From Candidatus Saccharimonadales bacterium (GTDB taxonomy: Bacteria; Patescibacteriota; Saccharimonadia; Saccharimonadales; Saccharimonadaceae): a stretch of 7,010 nt of DNA. Positions 1 through 5,148 of the stretch are shown here, piece by piece (positions within the stretch are counted from its first letter, which is position 1; each line of letters starts with the position of its first letter). The notes under the pieces are model-generated. The model worked only from the letters and a program-made list of their open reading frames with translations. It was not told the origin of the DNA and made no database searches. Made by a program: the position numbers and the translations under genes. Location of the stretch: assembly GCA_030145955.1 (NCBI GenBank), contig JASLCR010000039.1, forward strand, positions 1-7,010, written 5' to 3'.

Positions 1-360
1 GTAACGAAGAGCATGAACAATTCGGTATGTCTTAGCGACACTTTCACCATCAAGCACTATCTCATCAGTATCAATCATGAACCCTCGTGACTGCATTTCT
101 ATATCTTCAAACCATCGACGCTCAGGCTGCTCAGTTTCAGGATTCATAAAAGTTGCCCATCCACTCACATTAACCTCATAGCCTGTGTATGGCCATTCCG
201 TATCAAGGCTAATAATAATGTCACGTAGTTCATCCTCGGAGATGCCCACTATATCATCAATTAGTTGCTGATATTCTTGCAGCTTCTGGTTAAATGATAC
301 AATGACCGGATCTTCAACTACCGACTCAAATTTACCAAACATTTCCTCGTGTATACTCAT
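1..360 (-). CDS. Unrecognised acidic protein, 3' part cut by the window edge
   Basis: An open frame of 120 codons starts at the ATG at 360-358 and runs off the left edge without a stop. The protein begins MSIHEEMFGKFESVVEDP and is rich in Asp and Glu. It has no signal peptide, membrane segment or Cys in the visible part, so it is probably cytoplasmic. A helical, charged N-terminal half (about residues 1-50) is followed by a segment with several aromatics (EWPYTGYEV, GWATFM, RRWFEDIEM). I do not recognise a family. The start is supported by the divergent gene on the other strand and by a promoter-like element directly upstream. A GGGG run 12 nt before the ATG is a poor ribosome binding site, so translation may be leaderless or nearly so. 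The frame is clean of stops, which makes it a likely real gene, but the total length and function are unknown. Confidence 0.75.
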   Translation of the reverse strand, partial: MSIHEEMFGKFESVVEDPVIVSFNQKLQEYQQLIDDIVGISEDELRDIIISLDTEWPYTGYEVNVSGWATFMNPETEQPERRWFEDIEMQSRGFMIDTDEIVLDGESVAKTYRIVHALRY

Positions 361-366
361 TTTTTC

Positions 367-395
367 ACGCTACCCCAGGCTGCGACAATCGTCAA
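367..395 (-). promoter_or_regulatory. Candidate promoter of the 1-360 gene
   Basis: On the minus strand, TTGACG (395-390) lies 17 nt from TAGCGT (372-367). The -35 box matches the consensus at five of six positions; the -10 box is weak. A start about 7 nt downstream would fall at or next to the ATG at 360, giving almost no leader. The same ten bases, ATGCTTGACG, also contain the -35 box of the 1145-1864 gene. Confidence 0.4.
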
Positions 396-412
396 GCATA
401 AACGATATGTCA

Positions 413-421
413 TGATATACT
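413..421 (+). promoter_or_regulatory. Extended -10 promoter of the seven-helix membrane protein
   Basis: TGATATACT is a correctly spaced extended -10 element (TG, one base, TATACT at 416-421). The -35 position (about 393-398, CAAGCA) does not match consensus, as is usual when an extended -10 is present. Transcription would start near 428-430, at the ATG at 430, so the mRNA would be leaderless. No Shine-Dalgarno sequence is visible in front of 430. The -35 zone overlaps the -35 box of the opposite promoter. Confidence 0.45.
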
Positions 422-429
422 ACCCATTA

Positions 430-1161
430 ATGCGAAAGACAAATTCCACTACCTTTTATTGCTTCTCTCCGCCAGTAATGTTGGCGACATTTTTGATTGA
501 GATCTTTTTTGCCGCGTATATACTGTGGAGATATAGAATGAGTGCCATTACTCGGCTTGTCACTTCAATTCTTATATTCCTGGCGATATTTCAGGGAACC
601 GAGTACCTTCTTTGCGGCGGAATAGGCGTAAATGGCGGCACTTGGTCACGCATGGGCTACGCCTCGATCACTATGCTTCCCCCACTCGGACTTCACTTGG
701 CACATGCGATTGCTGGTAGAAAATCTCGAATCTTAGTGCCTGCAGCCTATCTTTCCGCAGCAGCCTTTATCACTTATTTTGTCTTTGGTATTCAGGCCAT
801 TTCAGGTCATACGTGCTATGCGAACTATGCCGTTTTCAATACACAAAGCGGCGCATCGTGGCTATATAGCCTCTACTATTACGGGTGGCTATTGATTGGT
901 ACTTTGAGTGCATATAATTTTGCCGCGCAAAGTAAAAAAGGTATCTCTCGAGCACTCTACGCCTTAGGGATCGGCTATCTGTCCTTTATTATCCCCACAA
1001 CTGCGTTTAACATCATAGATCCCTCAACCGTCGCCGGTATTCCGTCTATCATGTGCGGATTTGCCGTCATGCTGGCGTTCGTCCTAGTCATCCGTGTTGC
1101 GCCGGAGTCACTACAGGCGAAAGACGCTACACGCTCACTGCGAATCAAGCTGCCGTTTTAA
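430..1161 (+). CDS. Seven-helix integral membrane protein, possibly sensory
   Basis: The 243-residue product is very hydrophobic, with about seven membrane segments near residues 15-33, 42-62, 76-94, 101-120, 145-163, 174-192 and 203-221, and a short polar C-terminus (from about 224). The third helix carries MLPPLGLHLAHAI, which resembles the N-terminal 7TM sensor region of some histidine kinases (HisKA_7TM-like). No kinase or other output domain follows, so if it senses something it must signal through a partner. Cys62 and Cys129 lie in loops and could pair outside the cell. I chose the ATG at 430 because earlier in-frame ATGs at 349 and 412 fall in the opposite gene or in the -10 element, and the helical part begins only after 430. 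The 3' end overlaps the convergent 1145-1864 gene by 17 bp. It is the only plus-strand gene. That it is a membrane protein is clear; the function is unknown. Confidence 0.8.
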   Translation: MRKTNSTTFYCFSPPVMLATFLIEIFFAAYILWRYRMSAITRLVTSILIFLAIFQGTEYLLCGGIGVNGGTWSRMGYASITMLPPLGLHLAHAIAGRKSRILVPAAYLSAAAFITYFVFGIQAISGHTCYANYAVFNTQSGASWLYSLYYYGWLLIGTLSAYNFAAQSKKGISRALYALGIGYLSFIIPTTAFNIIDPSTVAGIPSIMCGFAVMLAFVLVIRVAPESLQAKDATRSLRIKLPF

Positions 1162-1864
1162 ACTCGGACACGAAATTAAACTCACGACGCCGAACCACTT
1201 TTGCAAGTAGCTTTGCTATTTCGTGCGGCTTACGCCGAGAAAACTTTGGATCATCGAGCCGAAATGCCTCAAGGCCTGCCAGGCCCAGGAAGCGCTCAAG
1301 ATTCATTTGGTATCCACGAAACTGGCGGTCGAAACGAGAAATTAAAATATCATTGGCAACTTGATCCTCTGAGTCCACCTGAAGCTTGCGCAGTGCGAAC
1401 AATGCAAGCGACTCAAGCGTGTTTTCCGCACTCCTATGCAAATGATTGGCGCTGCTGTAAGCGTCTATATGCTGTGCCATGTCGCGATATTTAGGTACAC
1501 TTGGCGGTATCGTTACTGCATGAATAACATTATGAAACTGACGTGGCACCACGCCTTTCATGGACGGTAGTTCACGAAATCGATATGGTATTGTGCGTCC
1601 GCTAAATTCTATAGGGTCATAGCGTCGAGCCAGCCACTGGAAGTGATGTACATCGGGACGCGTTTCCTGATGCGAGAAATCTATAGGCCATTCATAGTCG
1701 TCAAGAAAGAGTGATTTTACTACCTCTACTGTCGCGTCGGGAATAACAAACCCTCTGTCATCAGTCGGGGCAAAGAATTTACGAAACGTGTCGGGATTAA
1801 CTTTCCAAGCTTCGCGCGGCGGCAAATGAGGCGGACAAACAAATGTTTGTTCGCCCTCGGCCAT
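1145..1864 (-). CDS. Unrecognised His- and Arg-rich cytoplasmic protein
   Basis: This 239-residue protein has no signal peptide or membrane helix. The central part is rich in His and aromatics: SHQETRPDVHHFQW (residues 64-77), PRQFHNVIHAVTIPPSVPKY (107-126), and AQHIDAYSSANHLHRSAEN (130-148). The last 90 residues look helical and basic (RRKPHEIAKLLAKVVRRR near 210-227). The clustered His, Asn and Asp residues could bind a metal or form an HNH-like catalytic site, but spacing does not match an HNH motif I can name, so this is only a suggestion. The ATG at 1864 has a modest AGGT site 11 nt upstream and a good promoter. The TGA stop lies inside the end of the opposite membrane-protein gene. Frame length and promoter make it a confident gene; no function is assigned. 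Confidence 0.8.
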   Translation of the reverse strand: MAEGEQTFVCPPHLPPREAWKVNPDTFRKFFAPTDDRGFVIPDATVEVVKSLFLDDYEWPIDFSHQETRPDVHHFQWLARRYDPIEFSGRTIPYRFRELPSMKGVVPRQFHNVIHAVTIPPSVPKYRDMAQHIDAYSSANHLHRSAENTLESLALFALRKLQVDSEDQVANDILISRFDRQFRGYQMNLERFLGLAGLEAFRLDDPKFSRRKPHEIAKLLAKVVRRREFNFVSEFKTAA

Positions 1865-1912
1865 ATTAATCTGCTACCTTCATAGATTTTTGTATTATTC
1901 CCATTTACCATT

Positions 1913-1942
1913 GTTATAGCATAGGCATTTTCATGACGTCAA
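1913..1942 (-). promoter_or_regulatory. Promoter of the 1145-1864 gene
   Basis: On the minus strand, TTGACG (1942-1937) and TATAAC (1918-1913) are separated by 18 nt; each box matches its consensus at five of six positions. Transcription would start near 1906, giving a leader of about 40 nt that contains a GAAGGT ribosome-binding-like site. It lies just downstream of the rpsG terminator, so this gene is probably transcribed independently of the ribosomal genes. Confidence 0.6.
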
Positions 1943-1971
1943 GCATTTATTTGGATTTTACCCACAACATA

Positions 1972-2000
1972 AAAGATCGCCCTTTGAGCGAGCGATCTTT
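1972..2000 (-). terminator. Stem-loop terminator after rpsG
   Basis: A perfect 9-bp inverted repeat (AAAGATCGC at 1972-1980, GCGATCTTT at 1992-2000) with an 11-nt loop starts 17 nt after the rpsG stop. Read on the minus strand the stem ends in CUUUU followed by AUGUUGUGG, a short U-tract. It fits an intrinsic terminator that ends the rpsL-rpsG transcript. The stem is AT-rich at its base and the U-tract is short, so some read-through is possible. Confidence 0.75.
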
Positions 2001-2017
2001 CACGGCCGAAGATTAGA

Positions 2018-2497
2018 TTATCCGCGAGCAAAGTGTGCAAAGGCGCGGTTTGCCTCTGCCATCTTGTGTGTGTCTTCCTTCTTCTTGAAGGCGTTGCCTG
2101 CTTCGTTGTATGCGTCAACGATCTCAGCAGCAAGTCGCCTTTCGTATGGCATGCCACTGCGAGCACGTGCACTCTGGACAAGCCATGAGAATGCGTAGTG
2201 CAGCTGACGGTGGCCCTGCACAGGGAATGGAATCTGGTAGTTTGCACCACCGACACGTCGGCTCTTTACTTCAAAGTTTGGTGAGATGTTCTTGAGTGCC
2301 TTTTCAAACACTTCAAGTGGGTCTTCACTCTTTAGCTTCTTTGCAGCTTCTTCAAGTGCGCCGTAAACCGCTTTCTCAGCAACAAGTTTTTTGCCATCAA
2401 GCATAGACTTATTGATAAGACGCTGTACGAGTACGCTCTGGTATTTACGATCTGGTTTAAGCTCGCGCTGGAGCTTTTTAGTAACTTTACGTGGCAT
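2018..2497 (-). CDS. rpsG: 30S ribosomal protein S7
   Basis: S7 is a primary binding protein that nucleates the 30S head by binding the 3' domain of 16S rRNA, close to the E site. The 159-residue product is close to the usual 156. Family signatures are clear: LDGKKLVAEKAVYGALE (33-49), EVKSRRVGGANYQIP (76-90), and the C-terminal KKKEDTHKMAEANRAFAHF (138-156). The beta-hairpin after ANYQIP reads VQGHRQLHYAFSW, less basic than the E. coli version (VRPVRRNALAMRW). The ATG overlaps the rpsL stop in TAATG, with a strong AAGGAG site 8 nt upstream inside rpsL, so translation is probably coupled. There is none of the roughly 100-nt spacer that E. coli uses for S7 feedback control. A terminator follows directly and no fusA is present. 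Confidence 0.98.
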   Translation of the reverse strand: MPRKVTKKLQRELKPDRKYQSVLVQRLINKSMLDGKKLVAEKAVYGALEEAAKKLKSEDPLEVFEKALKNISPNFEVKSRRVGGANYQIPFPVQGHRQLHYAFSWLVQSARARSGMPYERRLAAEIVDAYNEAGNAFKKKEDTHKMAEANRAFAHFARG

Positions 2498-2910
2498 TAC
2501 TTAGACTCCTTCTTTGTACCGTACTTCGAACGGCCTTGTTTGCGACCATTAACACCCTGAAGGTCTAATGAACCGCGAACGATGTGGTAACGAACACCTG
2601 GAAGATCCGGCACACGTCCACCGCGTACGAGCACAACGGCGTGCTCTTGGAGGTTGTGACCTTCACCACCGATGTAAGCCCACACCTCTTGCTTGTTTGT
2701 CAGGCGCACACGAGCAACCTTACGAAGCGCTGAGTTTGGCTTCTTTGGTGTTTTGGTTGTTACCTTGATACATACACCACGCTTCAAAGGAGCCTGGCGG
2801 TCGTAGTAACGAGTCTTGAGTGCGTTATGGATTGTACCGAGCGCCGGAGACTTCGACTTCTTAGCCGCAGTCTTGCGTGGCTTGCGCACCAATTGATTGA
2901 TTGTAGGCAT
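2497..2910 (-). CDS. rpsL: 30S ribosomal protein S12
   Basis: S12 sits at the decoding centre of the 30S subunit and controls tRNA selection accuracy. The 137-residue product shows the family core: [12 protein letters not shown] at the start, [19 protein letters not shown] (54-72), [12 protein letters not shown] (79-90), [17 protein letters not shown] (97-113) and [13 protein letters not shown] (122-134). Compared with the 124-residue E. coli protein it has about 13 extra residues near 24-38, as in many Gram-positive-type S12 proteins. Lys56, equal to E. coli Lys43, is kept, but Pro101 replaces E. coli Lys88, a classic streptomycin-site residue. Asp102, the residue RimO methylthiolates in E. 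coli, is kept. The start at 2910 fits the family N-terminus; its GGGAG site is 12 nt upstream, unusually far. It overlaps rpsG by one base. Confidence 0.98.
   Translation of the reverse strand: MPTINQLVRKPRKTAAKKSKSPALGTIHNALKTRYYDRQAPLKRGVCIKVTTKTPKKPNSALRKVARVRLTNKQEVWAYIGGEGHNLQEHAVVLVRGGRVPDLPGVRYHIVRGSLDLQGVNGRKQGRSKYGTKKESK
2506..2511 (-). promoter_or_regulatory. Strong ribosome binding site of rpsG
   Basis: AAGGAG (2511-2506) lies 8 nt before the rpsG ATG and within the last codons of rpsL. It is the best Shine-Dalgarno match in the window, and contrasts with the distant GGGAG (2927-2923) of rpsL. Confidence 0.7.
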
Positions 2911-2943
2911 AGAAAAACTATACTCCCATTTATTTACGTTATT

Positions 2944-2975
2944 TTGTAGCTCGTCCAGCAAAGACAGCGCTACAA
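2944..2975 (-). promoter_or_regulatory. Hairpin in the rpsL-rpsG leader
   Basis: TTGTAGC (2944-2950) and GCTACAA (2969-2975) form a perfect 7-bp stem. Inside it GTC (2953-2955) can pair with GAC (2963-2965) across a 7-nt loop, leaving an asymmetric internal loop of 2 and 3 nt. It ends 34 nt before the rpsL ATG and lies in the transcribed leader of either candidate promoter. No U-tract follows, so it is not a terminator. A stem with an internal loop is a usual shape for a ribosomal-protein binding site, so it may be a feedback element, but nothing here shows which protein would bind. Confidence 0.4.
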
Positions 2976-3000
2976 GGCTTTTCTTCCCGCGATTTACGAA

Positions 3001-3029
3001 ATTGTACACTTTTCGCAAGATCCGGTAAA
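3001..3029 (-). promoter_or_regulatory. Second candidate promoter (P2) of rpsL-rpsG
   Basis: On the minus strand, TTTACC (3029-3024) is separated by 17 nt from TACAAT (3006-3001). The -10 box matches at five of six positions and the -35 at four. The start would lie near 2994, with a leader of about 85 nt that includes the 2944-2975 hairpin. Confidence 0.35.
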
Positions 3030-3041
3030 GAGGAAACTCTT
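3028..3041 (-). other. Small hairpin at the 5' end of the P1 transcript
   Basis: AAGAG (3028-3032) and CTCTT (3037-3041) pair perfectly around a 4-base loop. An overlapping alternative stem is AGGAA (3031-3035) with TTCCT (3040-3044). Given the P1 -10 at 3054-3049, transcription would start near 3042, so the mRNA would begin in or next to this hairpin. It could shield the 5' end from decay. It lacks a U-tract and is not convincing as a terminator for the genes upstream. Confidence 0.3.
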
Positions 3042-3048
3042 CCTGGCA

Positions 3049-3077
3049 ATTATACGGTATGCAGCTTATTTCTGCAA
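3049..3077 (-). promoter_or_regulatory. Main candidate promoter (P1) of rpsL-rpsG
   Basis: A perfect TATAAT (3054-3049) is preceded at 17 nt by TTGCAG (3077-3072). The -35 box is only a half match, but the spacing is ideal and the -10 is consensus. The -35 box lies inside the last codons of the upstream small membrane protein gene, so the ribosomal promoter is partly embedded in the surface-protein operon. Confidence 0.6.
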
Positions 3078-3467
3078 GCGCTTAGAGCGAAGCCTTTGAA
3101 GATCGCGGACGATCAAAATAATGACGCTTATACCAAAGACCACCAAAATACACCCCATCAGACTTGTCGTCCATATATCACTAAACCTACCCGTATCCGG
3201 TGCATTCGGTACTGGACTGGGCCGCACACCAGGCTTGTCAGGTTTTACTGGCGGGTGGAGCAAGTCATCACACTCTTTTGGAGTTAAAATTACATTTGTC
3301 GTGACTCCGTCAGATATCGTATTTCGCGTACACTCTATCGGAGCAATCCACATCTTAAACGTATAGTCCTGTGCTGCCGCTTCAACGGGCGTAGCCATCA
3401 GTGAAGGCGCAACACAAGTGCCCACACCAATAACTAGCATAAGAGCACTCGTTATTCTTCGCCTCAT
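3066..3467 (-). CDS. Small exported protein with APDTG motif and C-terminal membrane anchor (CscD-like)
   Basis: The 133-residue product has a signal peptide (MRRR, hydrophobic stretch to about 24, likely cut after VEA at residue 30). A short exported domain with Cys46 and Cys66 follows, then a Pro-rich stalk ([18 protein letters not shown], 71-88). The motif APDTG (89-93) comes next, then a membrane helix (about 101-121) and a basic tail ([13 protein letters not shown]). Motif, helix and positive tail in this order are the layout of a sortase sorting signal, with Ala in place of the usual Leu of LPxTG; alternatively the helix is simply a permanent anchor. The ATG at 3467 overlaps the stop of the preceding gene as ATGA and has GGTGA 7 nt upstream, so translation is coupled. 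Its position last in the operon and its layout parallel the small LPxTG protein CscD of Firmicutes surface-complex clusters. The role is inferred. Confidence 0.75.
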   Translation of the reverse strand: MRRRITSALMLVIGVGTCVAPSLMATPVEAAAQDYTFKMWIAPIECTRNTISDGVTTNVILTPKECDDLLHPPVKPDKPGVRPSPVPNAPDTGRFSDIWTTSLMGCILVVFGISVIILIVRDLQRLRSKRLQK

Positions 3468-5143
3468 TGAGCTGTCACCGTTAACACCATAGTAAGGGAG
3501 AATGTCCCCGGGAGTGTCTGAGCGGGAACCTGCTGGGTTACTGACGCTGCAGTTAAATACCAATCGCAGAATCGTGCCGCTCCAGATGTTGCCGAAAATA
3601 GTGTAATAGCATTAGTCGTCCCTTCGGTAAATGCTGCATTACTTCCTTTACTAACACCGGTATTCGTACACCCGCTTGATGGCGTAATAGTTGCCGGTGT
3701 GAGATTTACCGACATGCGCCCTCCCCAGGCATCACCATCAACTCCATCGCTACATCCCGACGCATCATTGAAGTCATAATAGGATGAGCCGGACGTCCAT
3801 AGATCAGTAGGGTTTGCAGCCGCCAAGCTCACGTTCCAGCCATTTGTCACCAAGGCATTCGATACCCTAATTCGCTGGCTTGCCGTTCCAAGTGTGGCCG
3901 ATGTATTTGTACATTGGTTTGTCTTGCTGGTAGTAGACGAGAACAGTACCAGTGGAGATGGCACCTCGGTGTCGCTAACATTCACTATTGTCACCCCCAG
4001 GTCGCCAGTCAGCAGAATCTGAGGGTAGGATGCAGACATATATGAGCTAAGATCAGTGCCGTCGTTGTTAATAACCCGGAAACAAAATGATAATCCAGCC
4101 GGCTGGCCCGATGATACGAGTGAAAAGTCCCAAATGCCCGTCTGCGATGTGGTAATAGAACTAGTATTCGTAAAGTTGTTGCTTTCACGATACGTTTGCG
4201 GTACTCGCGTTCCGCTTACCGCCACATCATTTGAGCCAAGATCACTAATTGCAGCATTATTCGCAACCGATGGATTATCATACCAGCGTATTGCACCAGA
4301 TCCCGATACAACATCATTCCACCCCGATGACTGCACAGAACACGATCCACTCGTCAGCTGCGCATACTGAAGCTTGTAGATATTATTGTGAGGCCCCCAA
4401 GACCCTGACTCCCATGTCATATCTGTCGGTGTTATGCCCATTCGTAACCGAAATGGCACGTCCTTTGATGTCTCAATAGAAGTATTGGTTGCTGCCTTTG
4501 GAGACCCAGGCGTAGCACTGTCGGCATTTGCATATAGCCGCGAAGCCGTCTGGGTGTGCAGCGGGCGAGTATATGTTACATTAATGTACATTGTCGACAC
4601 AGTCATCCCTGGCTGCAGCCCATTGAGACGCTTGCTAATCGTAACTGTCGCCGCGTCTACTTCAGCCTTGGTCCACGTGCCGGTAAACGACCATGTGAGA
4701 TCCTGGTAAGATGTTGAGGCAAATATCTGATTTGCAGGTGTTATCGTATTGCCACCGATGGTCAATGAAACCGTCACCGGAGGGAAGCCGGTTCCAGCGT
4801 TGGCATTACCCTTAGCAACCACATGCACATCTATTGCCGTTGCCGTTTGTCCGCTTGTACTTGAACCTCCAATTCCAAATGTCGCCGTCGGCCCCTGAGA
4901 TGCCGCCCCAACCATACCACTCGTATCACCATCAGAAGGATATTCGTCAATATACTCGCATATTCCCACACATGACCCGTCTGCAGTACCAGCAGCAGTC
5001 CACTGCGTATTTGAAACAGTGGAAGTTGGTCTCAATGTTGTATTGACAGTTGCTGCTTCAGTAGGTACCGGAATAGATATAAGAGGCTGCAGCAGCAAAG
5101 CTATAAAAGCTACCGCAATATAGATACGCTGCTTTATTCGCAT
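3464..5143 (-). CDS. Large secreted beta-rich surface protein with C-terminal WxL-like domain (CscC-like)
   Basis: The 559-residue protein starts with a signal peptide (MRIKQR, hydrophobic to about 25, likely cut after TEA at residue 30). Three regions follow. Residues about 90-195 look like a beta-sandwich resembling carbohydrate-binding or jelly-roll modules. Residues about 230-378 contain YKLQYA, IRWYDNPS, IWDFSL and FCFRVINNDG, a pattern I associate with large surface proteins of CPR bacteria. Residues about 408-559 share the domain of the 6378-7010 protein: TLGTxxQRIxVxN, NGWxV, WTSG, YxFN and a final PGTFSLTMVL. That matches a diverged WxL domain, which in Firmicutes binds the cell wall. 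Eight Cys (58, 62, 268, 354, 411, 464, 492, 526) suggest disulfides. There is no membrane anchor, so it is probably held by partners. It starts 5 nt after the DUF916-like gene with AAAGG upstream, and overlaps the next gene by ATGA. A ligand-binding or adhesin role is inferred. Confidence 0.85.
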   Translation of the reverse strand: MRIKQRIYIAVAFIALLLQPLISIPVPTEAATVNTTLRPTSTVSNTQWTAAGTADGSCVGICEYIDEYPSDGDTSGMVGAASQGPTATFGIGGSSTSGQTATAIDVHVVAKGNANAGTGFPPVTVSLTIGGNTITPANQIFASTSYQDLTWSFTGTWTKAEVDAATVTISKRLNGLQPGMTVSTMYINVTYTRPLHTQTASRLYANADSATPGSPKAATNTSIETSKDVPFRLRMGITPTDMTWESGSWGPHNNIYKLQYAQLTSGSCSVQSSGWNDVVSGSGAIRWYDNPSVANNAAISDLGSNDVAVSGTRVPQTYRESNNFTNTSSITTSQTGIWDFSLVSSGQPAGLSFCFRVINNDGTDLSSYMSASYPQILLTGDLGVTIVNVSDTEVPSPLVLFSSTTSKTNQCTNTSATLGTASQRIRVSNALVTNGWNVSLAAANPTDLWTSGSSYYDFNDASGCSDGVDGDAWGGRMSVNLTPATITPSSGCTNTGVSKGSNAAFTEGTTNAITLFSATSGAARFCDWYLTAASVTQQVPAQTLPGTFSLTMVLTVTAQ

Positions 5144-5148
5144 GCAAC

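Noticed and set aside
349..429. Earlier starts (349, 412) for the membrane protein
   Set aside because: 349 lies inside the divergent gene, and 412 lies in the extended -10 element, so neither would be in the predicted mRNA.
2944..2975. The TTGTAGC/GCTACAA hairpin as a terminator or riboswitch
   Set aside because: It has no U-tract and is too small for a known riboswitch; I list it only as a leader hairpin.
2911..3018. N-terminal extension of rpsL to an ATG at 3018, adding 36 residues
   Set aside because: S12 proteins start at [11 protein letters not shown] or equivalent. The extension has no family similarity and covers leader structure and the P2 promoter.
3464..3466. TGA read as glycine (recoded CPR lineages)
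   Set aside because: TGA ends the 3464-5143 and 1145-1864 genes at sensible places, one within an ATGA overlap, and the complete genes have no internal TGA, so the standard code fits.
3468..3563. Extension of the small anchored protein to an ATG at 3563
   Set aside because: It would put 32 polar residues before a clear MRRR signal peptide and overlap deeply with the upstream gene. The ATGA overlap start has a ribosome binding site.
4056..5046. Plus-strand open frames inside the large surface protein gene
   Set aside because: They are opposite-strand shadows of a Ser/Thr/Gly-rich gene, with no recognisable protein features, and cross real domains.
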